Position numbers and translations under genes: made by a program. The notes below the pieces were generated by a model, which was given only the letters and a program-made list of their open reading frames with translations, ran no database searches and was not told the DNA's origin. Shown here in pieces: positions 24,081 to 32,726 of a DNA stretch of 64,000 nt (position 1 is the stretch's first letter; every line of letters begins with the position of its first letter). The DNA is from Planctomycetota bacterium. Lineage in GTDB: Bacteria; Planctomycetota; UBA1135; UBA2386. The stretch spans positions 186,001 to 250,000 of the forward strand of contig JADJPQ010000004.1 of assembly GCA_016713175.1 (NCBI GenBank). The letters are read 5' to 3'.

Positions 24081-25583
24081 TCATCGCGACAGCCGGTCGC
24101 GGTAGCTCCTGGCGATCTCCGCGATAGGCCGCGGGTTCCCGCGATCGTCGAGGCGCAGGTCGATGCCGGTCAGGCGCTCGAGGGCATGGCAGGCCGCGGC
24201 CGCCGTTCGCTGCCGTGAGCCCGTGCGTTCGGCATAGTCCGGCGCCGCGAACGCGAGAACGTCAGCCACCAGCTCAGCCGTGCCGAACGCTCCGGCCATG
24301 GCAACCGCGCGTTCGCGAACCCACCACCAGTCATCGCTGCCGACCCATGCAGCGCGGGCTTGCCGCCAGACCCGCGAAAACAACTGCCGCGCCGCTTGAT
24401 CCGGTTGGCGGTCGATGTCGGCGCGGACGTCGCCGAACTGACTGTGGTGCCAGTCCCTAGCTGCGCGCAATGGGTTGAACGAGCTTCGCTCCGCAGAGCC
24501 GCGATAGCCGCACCACGCTCGCGTTGGACCGGCGGCTTGTACGACGATGGCGAAGTTGTCGGAGCTGTGCATCGAGACCCTGCCGGGGCCGGGCCACCAT
24601 GGCAGGATCGTCGCATCGAGGATCGCGTGGATGCCGGCGCGCAGTTCGGCGAACGTGGCAGCCGGGAAGTCGGCGACCGCATAGCCGGCCCGATTCGTCT
24701 TGTTTGGTGTGGCCTGGTCGCGTTCTTCGATCAGCAGGAACCGATGGGCTCGCGCACCTTTGCCGCGGGCTTCCCAGATATCGAGCGCCAGATAGAGGTC
24801 GTGGCCATGGCCGTGCAGGACGAACACCGGGTCGGCCGCGGCCACCTCGTCGGCGCGATCGACCGGCAGCACGCGCAGCACCGAGGCCTCGCCGTCGCCC
24901 GCCCTGCATTGCTGGCTCAGCAACGCGAACGCGCGGCTCTTCGCCTTTGCATGTGGTCCAGAGAACGCGAAGTCCGTCGGCGGTCGCCATGGCGAGGGTT
25001 GGTGCAGGACCTGTTCGAGGTGCCACTCCTTGGCGGCGCGGAGCAGCAGTTCGCGGTCGGCAGCAAGCATTTCGCTGAGGTCGTCGCCAACCCCGAGCCT
25101 TGTCCGCAGCGGCGGGTGGCGCAGGAGCGCAGCGATCGCTTCCTCGCGCTGCGTTGTGTCGTTGAGTCCGAGTGCGATCAGTTCGCCGAGGTTTGCGTGG
25201 TCGCCGAGCGCCAGCAGTGCGCCGAGGAGTTCCGCGCGCAGCGGGCCGCCGGGGCGTGGGCTGTCGAGCAACGCGCGGATCGGCGGCTTGGAGGATGGTT
25301 GTCCGAAGCGGATCAGCGCGTGCAGCGCCGCCGAACGGACTTCGGGCGCCGGATCGGCAAGCAGGTTCTCGACGAAGGGCAGGGCGGCGGTGTCGCCGAG
25401 GCGGCCGAGGATCTGCACGATCCCGGCGCGAACCGGCGCGTCGTCGGTGCTGGCGGCGGTGGCCAGCAGGTCGGGCACCGCGGCTTTGCCGAGGCTCAGC
25501 AGTTCGGTGACTCCTTCGGAGTCGGTGCTTCCAAGGTCGTCTGGTTCGGCGAACGGCCCTCTGTGCCAACGTGAGCGAGACAC
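24081..25583 (-). CDS. HEAT-repeat protein with large uncharacterised C-terminal domain
   Basis: 500 aa, no signal peptide. Residues about 20-150 form HEAT repeats (for example AAVPDLLATAASTDDAPVRA, then VRSAALHALIRFG). Residues 200-400 are a mixed domain with Trp-rich segments (LPWWPGPGR, SDDWWWVRE). A short C-terminal part again looks HEAT-like (CHALERLTGIDLRLDDRG). No catalytic motif or family was recognised. It stands alone on the minus strand, flanked by the toxin locus and the IS remnant. Confidence 0.7.
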   Translation of the reverse strand: MSRSRWHRGPFAEPDDLGSTDSEGVTELLSLGKAAVPDLLATAASTDDAPVRAGIVQILGRLGDTAALPFVENLLADPAPEVRSAALHALIRFGQPSSKPPIRALLDSPRPGGPLRAELLGALLALGDHANLGELIALGLNDTTQREEAIAALLRHPPLRTRLGVGDDLSEMLAADRELLLRAAKEWHLEQVLHQPSPWRPPTDFAFSGPHAKAKSRAFALLSQQCRAGDGEASVLRVLPVDRADEVAAADPVFVLHGHGHDLYLALDIWEARGKGARAHRFLLIEERDQATPNKTNRAGYAVADFPAATFAELRAGIHAILDATILPWWPGPGRVSMHSSDNFAIVVQAAGPTRAWCGYRGSAERSSFNPLRAARDWHHSQFGDVRADIDRQPDQAARQLFSRVWRQARAAWVGSDDWWWVRERAVAMAGAFGTAELVADVLAFAAPDYAERTGSRQRTAAAACHALERLTGIDLRLDDRGNPRPIAEIARSYRDRLSR

Positions 25584-25658
25584 CTGTTCGGTTCCTGTTT
25601 AGTGTCGAGGGCGCAGGCAAGATCAGATGACCAACCAGACGAAGACCGCTCCGAGAGC

Positions 25659-25740
25659 GCCCGATGTTGGGCTCACCCGGAGCGGAGCGCGGGCGAGCGC
25701 AGCGAGTCCGCGCGTAGCGGAGGTGAGCCCAACATCGGGC
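25659..25740. repeat. Long hairpin with perfect 19-bp arms
   Basis: The arm GCCCGATGTTGGGCTCACC (25659-25677) is exactly complementary to 25722-25740. The 44-base loop is GC-rich with repeated GAGCG/AGCG units. It lies 17 bp before the left end of the IS remnant. It could be a REP-like element that attracted the IS, a terminator-like structure, or the trace of an older element. A weak open frame running through it is not considered a gene. Confidence 0.75.
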
Positions 25741-25775
25741 GGGCCAGAACCGTAGGATGTGAGGCGAACGAGACC

Positions 25776-26193
25776 CTGGAACGACCTCGTCGGAGAACGT
25801 TCACCGCCGAGTACAAGAACCAGATCCTCGCGGCGGTCGACGCCTGCGAGCCAGGAGCCATCGGCACGCTCCTGCGCCAGGAGGGGCTCTACTCGTCCCA
25901 CCTGACGTGCTGGCGAAGAGAACGCGACGCCGGCGGCCTGGCGGCCCTGGGGCCCAAGCGCCGTGACCCGCGCCGCAGGCGGGCGCGGCTGAACGGAAGC
26001 AGATCGAGAAGCTGGAGAACAAGGTGATCGCGCTCGAGCAGCGCCTGCAACACGCGCACGCGATCATCGAGATCCAAAAAAACTGCACGACATCCTGGGG
26101 ATCCCCGCTGGCCTCACCGCCACCCAGCGAAGGGCCCACTCGATCCGACTCGTCGACGAGGCCTCGCCGGTGATCGGCGTTCGCAGCATGTGA
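25776..26193 (+). pseudogene. IS3-like orfA (HTH/coiled-coil transposase subunit), frameshifted
   Basis: The HTH part (RRTFTAEYKNQILAAVDACE, then GLYSSHLTCWRRERDAGG) is in one frame up to about 25965. The following coiled coil (AERKQIEKLENKVIALEQRL) is in another, consistent with loss of one base. It then meets a run of seven A at 26076-26082, A AAA AAC in frame, after which the family sequence LHDILGIP continues in the -1 frame up to the TGA at 26191. No acceptable start codon remains. Confidence 0.75.
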
Positions 26194-27174
26194 GGCTCTC
26201 GACGTGCCGCGAGCCACCGTCTACCGCCACCGCGCTGCCGCCAGGCTGCCAGCCAAGGTCGCAACGCCCCGCATCGCCGCGGGCGCTCGCCGTCGACGAA
26301 CGCAACCACGTGCTCGCGGTCCTCGCGCAGCCAGAGCACGCGGATCGCGCCGTTGCCCAGGTCTACGCGTCGCTGCTCGACCGCAGCATCTACCTGTGCT
26401 CGATCCGCACCATGTATCGCATCCTCAACGCGAACGGGGCGGTCCGAGAACGCCGCGACCAGCTACGACACCCGAACTACAAAAAGCCCGAGTTGCTGGC
26501 CACGCGACCCAACCAGGTCTGGTCGTGGGACATCACCAAGCTCCTCGGCCCCGCGAAGTGGACCTACTTCTACCTCTACGTCCTGATGGACATCTTCAGC
26601 CGCTACGTCGTCGGCTGGATGGTCGCGTCGTGCGAGTCCGCGCAGCTCGCCAGGACGCTCATCGCCGAAGGCCTGCGGGCGCCAGGGCATCCAGGAAGGC
26701 CAACTCACCATCCACGCGGACCGCGGCAGTCCGATGATCGCCAAGAGCACGACCCTGCTCTTCGCAGATCTGGGCATCGTCAAAAGCCACAGCCGTCCGC
26801 ACGTCTCCGACGACAACCCGTTCTCCGAGGGCCTGTTCAAGACCCTGAAGTACCGGCCCGACTTTCCCGACCGCTTCGGCTCGCAGCAGCACGCGCGTAC
26901 GCACTGCCAACCCCTGTTCCACTGGTACAACGAGGAACATCACCACTCCAGCCTGGCGCTGCTCACGCCCTCCGACATCCACCATGGGCGTGGTGGCGAC
27001 ATTCTCGCCGCCCGCGACCTCGTCCTCGCCGACGCCTTCGCCGCCAACCCAGAGCGCTTCGTACGGCGAGCGCCGGTCGCCCCGAGACCACCCGCTGCTG
27101 CCTGGATCAACCGCCCCGTGCAGGTCCACCAGCTCGCCGACATCCCAGCCGAACTCAGCTCGGCCGTTCAGTGA
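26186..27174 (+). pseudogene. IS3-like orfB (DDE transposase), frameshifted
   Basis: The N-terminal part (ACEALDVPRATVYRHRA) lies in frame 2, then DERNHVLAVLAQ through LCSIRTMYRILN and the catalytic WSWDITKLLGPAKWTYFY lie in frame 3 up to about 26685. The remaining core (IHADRGSPMIAKS, NPFSEGLFKTLKY and WYNEEHHHSSL) lies in frame 1. The three acidic residues of the DDE core are thus all present but in different frames. Flanking genes have intact long ORFs, so decay is more likely than sequencing error. Confidence 0.8.
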
Positions 27175-27466
27175 TCTTTTCTTCCGTGTGTCTCATTCAC
27201 GTTGACACGTTCCGGTCTTCGGTTCTCCGACCGCGTGCTGTGGTGGGCCAAAGACTGCATCTGCGCGCGGTGCTGGCCGGCCACGCAGCTCGGTCGGTTG
27301 CCGACCTTGCCAATCGCCTGCCGGGGGACACCCAATGGTAGGACGCGCCAGCCGGTCTGGCAGAACTTGGGTCGCGAAGACGCCCAGGCTCGGCTCAAGG
27401 GCTCTGGGCAATGCTGGCCAGCAGCGAGCGATGGCTCTCTATGGTGGCAGTCTTGGGAGCTGGGCC

Positions 27467-28036
27467 ATGGCGGGACAGGGTACGCAGGATCCAGCCAGCG
27501 GATTCTGTGAGCAGCAAGCGAAGGAAGACTGTGCCAAGTCTCCAAAGACTTGTGGTAAGAAGAAGAGTGATTGCGACTACAAAGAAGACGCGATCTGCTG
27601 CGAGTGGTTTCAGACAATCTCCGTGGGTGAAATAGGTTTCGAAATCAAGTGTGCTTGCTGCTGGAAGCTAGATTGCGTGTGTTGCAACATGGGGGACTCC
27701 GTTGGTGAGCGATGTGTCCGTGGTTGCGTGATGTGCAAGAAGGCTCGGGGCGAAAGCCTCGGCGTAGAAGCCCATGATAGTTGTTTCTCGGCCTGTAAGC
27801 CGAACTGGACGGATCCCAACGAGAGCAGGTTCCGCGAGGTCACCGGTGAGTGTGTTCGGTGTGGATGCGGCAACCCGGCTTGTCACGGTTGTAATGAATG
27901 CAAGGACAAAATGATGCAGGGTGTGAGATGGCGGGGTGGTCTCGCTGCCGATATCGGCATTTGGTGGTATGGTGTGAAATGTCGCTTCATACCCGGGGGT
28001 GACCGCGAGTCCAAGAAGGCAAAAGGGTGCAAGTGA
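27467..28036 (+). CDS. 25-cysteine protein of unknown function
   Basis: 189 aa from the ATG at 27467, which has GGGAG 7 bp upstream; earlier starts would add an Arg-rich leader. It has 25 Cys, in patterns such as CACCWKLDCVCC, CVRGCVMC and CVRCGCGNPACHGCNEC. This suggests several metal sites or a dense disulfide fold. There is no clear signal peptide; a WRGGLAADIGIWWYG segment near the end is mildly hydrophobic. The gene is visibly lower in G+C than its surroundings, as is the cytochrome gene that starts 1 bp after it. Recent transfer is likely. Confidence 0.6.
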   Translation: MAGQGTQDPASGFCEQQAKEDCAKSPKTCGKKKSDCDYKEDAICCEWFQTISVGEIGFEIKCACCWKLDCVCCNMGDSVGERCVRGCVMCKKARGESLGVEAHDSCFSACKPNWTDPNESRFREVTGECVRCGCGNPACHGCNECKDKMMQGVRWRGGLAADIGIWWYGVKCRFIPGGDRESKKAKGCK

Positions 28037-28037
28037 A

Positions 28038-28463
28038 GTGAAGAGATGGCGGATCGCAGCCGCAATCGTTTTGTTGTCCGGCGTGACAGCATGGCTCTTG
28101 TGGTGCAATCTCAGATTGGGTGACGTTGACGCGCTAGTGATAGAGTCCAGGTCGGCTCCCGTGGTAGCCGGCGCGTCGGTATTTCAAGAAAGATGTGTTG
28201 CGTGTCACTCGGATCCTACCGACGACGTGGTGCCAAGATTGCCGAGTTCGCTCTTGCGGAGGTCATTTGGAGAAGACGAAGAACGCTTGAGGCGGTACAT
28301 CGTCGAGTCCATTGTGGACCCTGATCGCGAGAAGAACGAGTACTGGATGTCCATGCCGAAGTTCTCGTTCTGGCCGTGGGAAGTCACGGCCGTTACGAAC
28401 TACTTGATGTCACAGGTAGCGCTGTTGCGGGGAGAGGCCGGCAAGCAACCATCCGGGCGTTGA
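28038..28463 (+). CDS. Membrane-anchored c-type cytochrome
   Basis: 141 aa from a GTG at 28038. One N-terminal helix (IAAAIVLLSGVTAWLLW) anchors it, with the rest outside. The heme site is CVACH in FQERCVACHSDPTDD, and Met in WMSMPKFSFWPWEV is a candidate distal ligand, as in small cytochromes c. It directly follows the 25-Cys gene, so the two are likely one transcript and may work together in electron transfer; this is inference from position. Confidence 0.75.
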   Translation: MKRWRIAAAIVLLSGVTAWLLWCNLRLGDVDALVIESRSAPVVAGASVFQERCVACHSDPTDDVVPRLPSSLLRRSFGEDEERLRRYIVESIVDPDREKNEYWMSMPKFSFWPWEVTAVTNYLMSQVALLRGEAGKQPSGR

Positions 28464-28792
28464 TGGCGGGATGCACTGGCATGTGCTGACCTGCCGTGGG
28501 CTGGTCCCTCTGTGCTTGGGCGTGCTTGGGGAAGTAATCCCGACAACGGCGTGGCCGCGGGTGTGCTCCAATCGCTCGATCGCTCCTGTGGTGATCTTGG
28601 ACGATGGCCGGGCGCTGACACTTCAGCGTAGGGTGCTTGCTGCCCGCGGCCAACCAACATTCGGCACAGTGGAGTCGCTGAGACGAAGGGGAGCACGCAT
28701 CGGGACGAAGGCCGCTCCGGCTCCGGCTACGCCCACCCCCTATCCTCGCTGTTGCATTCCGACCGCCCGCTCAGCATCCTTCGCCGCTCCCC
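28464..28792. other. 329-bp non-coding stretch upstream of sdhC
   Basis: No convincing ORF, RNA gene or strong promoter hexamer pair is visible. Short open frames on both strands are Arg/Pro-rich and without ribosome sites. It should hold the sdhCAB promoter. It also marks the change from the lower-GC accessory island back to high-GC core sequence. Confidence 0.5.
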
Positions 28793-29449
28793 ATGAAGTG
28801 GCTGCTCGAGTTCTGGCGGTCGTCGATCGGCGGCAAGGTGACCATGGCCGTCACCGGCCTGCTGCTGTTCCTGTTCGTGCTGATGCACATGCTCGGGAAC
28901 CTGCAGTTCCTGGCCGGCCCGGCGACCATCAACGCCTACGCCGAGTTCCTGCACAGCAAGCCAGCCTTGCTGTGGGTGGCCCGCATCGGCCTGCTGGTGA
29001 TCTTCGCGGTCCACGTCCGCACCGGCATCCGCCTGGCCACCCAGAACAAGGCCGCCCGGCCCGTCGGCTACGCCGTCGACGCCACCCTGCGCGCCGACTG
29101 GGCTTCCAAGTCGATGCTTCTGACCGGCTTGACGACCCTCGCGTTCGTGGTCTACCACCTGGCGCACTTCACCCTCGGCTGGGTCCACAGCCGAGACCAC
29201 AACAGCAACAACGTCCACGCGATGATGAAGCACAGCTTCGGCCATCCCGGCATCGCGATCGTCTACGTCGCCGCCCAGGTCCTGCTGTTCTTCCACCTGC
29301 GCCACGGCATCCGGTCGCTGGCCCAGACCCTCGGCCTCAACCACGGCCGCTACACCCCGATGGTCGCGATCCTGTCGCTGCTGCTCGCTGCGGCGATCGC
29401 CGGCGGCAACATCCTGATCACCCTCTCGGTCCTGCTCGGCATCGTCTGA
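28793..29449 (+). CDS. sdhC: Succinate dehydrogenase cytochrome b subunit
   Basis: 218 aa with five transmembrane helices, the b558-type membrane subunit of complex II that carries heme and the quinone site. Family features are LVLMHMLGNLQFLAGP, LLVIFAVHVRTGIRLA, VVYHLAHFTLGW and HLRHGIRSLAQTLG, whose His are heme ligands. With this single large subunit no separate sdhD is expected, and none is present. It lies 4 bp before sdhA. Confidence 0.92.
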   Translation: MKWLLEFWRSSIGGKVTMAVTGLLLFLFVLMHMLGNLQFLAGPATINAYAEFLHSKPALLWVARIGLLVIFAVHVRTGIRLATQNKAARPVGYAVDATLRADWASKSMLLTGLTTLAFVVYHLAHFTLGWVHSRDHNSNNVHAMMKHSFGHPGIAIVYVAAQVLLFFHLRHGIRSLAQTLGLNHGRYTPMVAILSLLLAAAIAGGNILITLSVLLGIV

Positions 29450-29453
29450 ACCC

Positions 29454-31364
29454 ATGAAGCTCGACGCCCGGATTCCCTCGGGTCCCATCCAGAAGAAGTG
29501 GGACGAACGCCGCTTCGAGACGAAGCTGGTCAACCCCGCCAACAAGCGGAAGTACAAGGTCCTCGTGGTCGGCAGCGGTCTCGCCGGCGCCGCCGCCGCC
29601 GCGTCGCTCGCCGAACTCGGCTACCAGGTCGAGTGCTTCTGCTTCCAGGACAGCCCGCGGCGGGCCCACAGCATCGCCGCGCAGGGCGGCATCAACGCCG
29701 CCAAGAACTACCGCAACGACGGCGACTCGATCTGGCGGCTGTTCTACGACACCGTCAAGGGCGGCGACTTCCGGGCGCGGGAGGCGAACGTCTACCGGCT
29801 GGCGCAACTGAGCGTCAACATCATCGACCAGGCGGTCGCCGCCGGTGTGCCGTTCGCGCGCGACTACGGCGGGCTGCTGGACAACCGCAGCTTCGGCGGC
29901 GCGCAGGTGTCGCGCACGTTCTACGCCCGGGGCCAGACCGGCCAGCAGCTGCTGCTCGGTGCCTACGCGTCGTTGTCGCGCCAGATCGGCCTGAAGGCCG
30001 TCAAGATGTTCTCGCGCACCGAAATGCTCGATGTCGTGCTGGTCGACGGCCACGCCAAGGGCATCGTCGTCCGCGACCTGGTCACCGGCGAGGTGCGCGC
30101 GCATGCCGGCGATGCCGTCGTGCTGGCGACCGGCGGCTACGGCAACGTGTTCTACCTGAGCACCAACGCCAAGGGCTGCAACGTCACCGCGACGTGGCGC
30201 GCGTACAAGCGCGGCGCCGGGTTCGCCAATCCGTGCTACACGCAGATCCATCCGACCTGCATTCCGGTCAGCGGCGATCACCAGAGCAAGCTGACGCTGA
30301 TGTCGGAATCGCTGCGCAACGACGGCCGCGTCTGGGTGCCGAAGAAGCCGGGCGACAAGCGCAAGGCGGCGGAGATCCCCGACGACGAACGGGACTACTA
30401 TCTGGAACGGAAGTACCCGAGCTTCGGCAACCTCGCGCCGCGCGACATCGCCTCGCGCGCCGCCAAGCAGGTCTGCGACGAGGGGCGAGGCATCGGCGAC
30501 ACGGGGCTGGGCGTGTATCTGGACTTCCGCGACTCGATCCAGCGCCTGGGCCGCGACGCGATCGCCGGCAAGTACGGCAACCTGTTCCACATGTACGCCA
30601 AGATCACCGCCGAGGATCCGTACGCGCAGCCGATGCGGATCTTCCCGGCGGTGCACTACACGATGGGCGGGCTGTGGGTCGACTACGACCTGATGTCGAC
30701 GATCCCGGGCATGTTCGTGCTCGGCGAGGCGAACTTCAGCGACCACGGCGCCAACCGGCTCGGGGCCTCGGCGCTGATGCAGGGCCTGGCGGATGGCTAC
30801 TTCGTGATCCCGTACACGATCGCGGGCTACCTCGCCGGCCAGAAGGCCGGCAGCGTGCAGGGCAACCGGCCGGAGTTCGCCAAGGCGATCGGCGAGGTCG
30901 CCGCGATGCAGAAGAAGCTGCTCGGCATCCAGGGCAAGCGCACCGTCGACGACTTCCACAAGGCGCTCGGCAAGATCATGTGGGGCCGTTGCGGCATGGC
31001 CCGCAACGAACAGGGTCTGCAGCAGGCGCTGCAGGAGATCCCGGCGCTGCGCGACGAGTTCTGGCGCGACGTCAGGATCGTCGGCGGCGAGGCAGGCATC
31101 AACCAGTCGCTGGAGAAGGCCGGTCGAGTCGCCGATTTCCTGGAGTTCGGCGAGCTGCTGTGTCGCGACGCCAAGGAGCGCCGCGAGTCGTGCGGCGGCC
31201 ACTTCCGCGAAGAATGGCAGGACGACGGCGAAGCCCGGCGCGACGACGACAAGTTCTGCCACGCCGCCGTGTGGGAATACCAGGGCCCCGGCAAGACGCC
31301 GACCCGCCACCAGGAACCGCTGACGTTCGAGAACGTGCACCTCGCCGTTCGCAGCTACAAGTGA
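29454..31364 (+). CDS. sdhA: Succinate dehydrogenase/fumarate reductase flavoprotein
   Basis: 636 aa. FAD binding is shown by VLVVGSGLAGAAAAASLAEL and the covalent-FAD His in RAHSIAAQGGINAAK. Substrate residues fall in the HPTCIP region and YTMGGLWVDYD; the FAD C-terminal loop reads GEANFSDHGANRLGASAL. The sequence groups with the long b558-associated SdhA/FrdA type. Direction (oxidation or fumarate reduction) cannot be decided from sequence. Confidence 0.95.
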   Translation: MKLDARIPSGPIQKKWDERRFETKLVNPANKRKYKVLVVGSGLAGAAAAASLAELGYQVECFCFQDSPRRAHSIAAQGGINAAKNYRNDGDSIWRLFYDTVKGGDFRAREANVYRLAQLSVNIIDQAVAAGVPFARDYGGLLDNRSFGGAQVSRTFYARGQTGQQLLLGAYASLSRQIGLKAVKMFSRTEMLDVVLVDGHAKGIVVRDLVTGEVRAHAGDAVVLATGGYGNVFYLSTNAKGCNVTATWRAYKRGAGFANPCYTQIHPTCIPVSGDHQSKLTLMSESLRNDGRVWVPKKPGDKRKAAEIPDDERDYYLERKYPSFGNLAPRDIASRAAKQVCDEGRGIGDTGLGVYLDFRDSIQRLGRDAIAGKYGNLFHMYAKITAEDPYAQPMRIFPAVHYTMGGLWVDYDLMSTIPGMFVLGEANFSDHGANRLGASALMQGLADGYFVIPYTIAGYLAGQKAGSVQGNRPEFAKAIGEVAAMQKKLLGIQGKRTVDDFHKALGKIMWGRCGMARNEQGLQQALQEIPALRDEFWRDVRIVGGEAGINQSLEKAGRVADFLEFGELLCRDAKERRESCGGHFREEWQDDGEARRDDDKFCHAAVWEYQGPGKTPTRHQEPLTFENVHLAVRSYK

Positions 31365-31371
31365 TCCGCGC

Positions 31372-32169
31372 ATGAAGGTCACCCTGAACATCTGGCGCCA
31401 GAGCAAGGCGTCGACCAAGGCCGACTTCCGGCAGGACGGCAAGCTGGTGCGCTACCAGCTCGACCACGTGTCGCCCGACATGTCGTTCCTGGAGATGCTC
31501 GATGTCCTCAACGAACAGCTGACCCAGCAGGGCGAGGAGCCGGTCGCCTTCGACCACGATTGCCGCGAAGGCATCTGCGGCAGCTGCGGCGTCGCGATCG
31601 ACGGCGTGCCGCATGGTCCCGAGCGCGGCACCACCGCCTGCCAGCTGCACATGCGCAGCTTCCAGGATGGCGCCGTGATCACCGTCGAGCCGTGGCGCGC
31701 GGCGGCGTTCCCGGTGCTGAAGGATCTGGTCGTCGATCGCTCGGCGTTCGACCGCGTGGTCCAGGCCGGCGCGTTCATCTCGGTCAACACCGGCGCGCCG
31801 CAGGATGCCAACGCGATCCCGGTGCCGAAGGCCGATGCCGACCGCGCGTTCGATGCCGCCACCTGCATCGGCTGCGGCGCCTGTGTCGCCGCCTGCAAGA
31901 ACGCTTCGGCGATGCTGTTCGTCGGCGCCAAGGTGTCGCACTTCGTGCATCTGCCGCAGGGCCGCGTCGAGCGCGACCAACGGGCCCGCAACCTGGTCGC
32001 GGCGATGGATCGCGAAGGCTTCGGCAACTGCACCAACCAGTACGAATGCGAAGCGGCGTGCCCGAAGGAGATCCCGGTGCGCGTGATCGCCGAGCTGAAT
32101 CGCGAGTTCGTCCGCGCCAAGGTGCGCGAAGAACCGGTGGTCGACAAGGGTCGCGGCGGCGACGGCTAG
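31372..32169 (+). CDS. sdhB: Succinate dehydrogenase iron-sulfur subunit
   Basis: 265 aa. The 2Fe-2S Cys are in CREGICGSCGVAIDG with a later TTACQLH. The 4Fe-4S and 3Fe-4S sites are in CIGCGACVAACKNAS and NCTNQYECEAACPKEIP. It transfers electrons from SdhA to SdhC. It begins 7 bp after sdhA and ends the sdhCAB unit, although the next gene starts only 1 bp later. Confidence 0.94.
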   Translation: MKVTLNIWRQSKASTKADFRQDGKLVRYQLDHVSPDMSFLEMLDVLNEQLTQQGEEPVAFDHDCREGICGSCGVAIDGVPHGPERGTTACQLHMRSFQDGAVITVEPWRAAAFPVLKDLVVDRSAFDRVVQAGAFISVNTGAPQDANAIPVPKADADRAFDAATCIGCGACVAACKNASAMLFVGAKVSHFVHLPQGRVERDQRARNLVAAMDREGFGNCTNQYECEAACPKEIPVRVIAELNREFVRAKVREEPVVDKGRGGDG

Positions 32170-32170
32170 C

Positions 32171-32701
32171 GTGCACCCGAAGATCGGCATCCTGACGATC
32201 AGCGATCGCGCCAGCGTCGGCGTCTACGAGGACAAGTCCGGTCCGGCGATCGAGGCGGCGCTGCGCGACTACCTGGCGACGCCGTGCGAGTTCGAGAAGC
32301 GCGTGATCCCGGACGAGCGGCCCGGCATCGGTCAGGCGCTGCGCGAGCTGGCGGCTTCTGGCTGCTGCCTGATCTGCACGACCGGCGGCACCGGCCCGGC
32401 ACCGCGCGATGTCACGCCCGAGGCGATCGACGACGTCTGCCACAAGCAACTGCCGGGCTTTGGCGAACAGATGCGCGCCGCGTCGCTGCGCGCCGGCGTG
32501 CCGACCGCGATCCTGTCGCGGCAGACCGCGGCGATCCTCGACCGCACGCTGGTGGTCACGCTGCCGGGCAAGCCGGCGTCGATCCGCGTGTGCCTGGATG
32601 CGGTGTTCCCGGCGATTCCCTATTGCATCGATCTGATCGGCGGCCCGCGACTTCTAGGCAATCCGGCGGTGGTGGCCGTGTTCCGGCCCGAGGGCAAGTG
32701 A
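32171..32701 (+). CDS. mog: Molybdopterin adenylyltransferase (MogA-like)
   Basis: 176 aa from a GTG 1 bp after sdhB. It adenylylates molybdopterin before metal insertion. The fold's signatures are KIGILTISDRAS, the TTGGTGPAPRDVTPEA loop with its catalytic Asp, and GEQMRAASL. A C-terminal LPGKPASIRVCLDAV completes the domain. It probably serves the molybdenum enzyme at 12807-16670. Its position behind sdhB has no evident functional logic. Confidence 0.9.
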   Translation: MHPKIGILTISDRASVGVYEDKSGPAIEAALRDYLATPCEFEKRVIPDERPGIGQALRELAASGCCLICTTGGTGPAPRDVTPEAIDDVCHKQLPGFGEQMRAASLRAGVPTAILSRQTAAILDRTLVVTLPGKPASIRVCLDAVFPAIPYCIDLIGGPRLLGNPAVVAVFRPEGK

Positions 32702-32726
32702 CGCGGCGCCGAGCGAGCGAGACCCC

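Larger units (their letters stand above)
25758..27207 (+). mobile_element. Decayed IS3-like insertion sequence
   Basis: About 1.45 kb. The proposed ends are imperfect inverted repeats: TGTGAGGCGAACGAGACC at 25758 and, read inward on the other strand, TGTCAACGTGAATGAGAC from 27207. They share TGT, GAA-x-GAGAC and GGAA with one gap. Inside are an orfA with an HTH/coiled coil and an orfB with a DDE integrase core, in at least four frames, so the copy is dead unless frames are joined. No target duplication was found. Confidence 0.75.

Noticed and set aside
25602..25757. In-frame upstream extension of the IS orfA
   Set aside because: It runs through the hairpin and out of the IS; the translation is low complexity, and the frame being open is chance.
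29418..31442. 674-codon minus-strand open frame
   Set aside because: Antisense to sdhA, which is fully conserved on the other strand.
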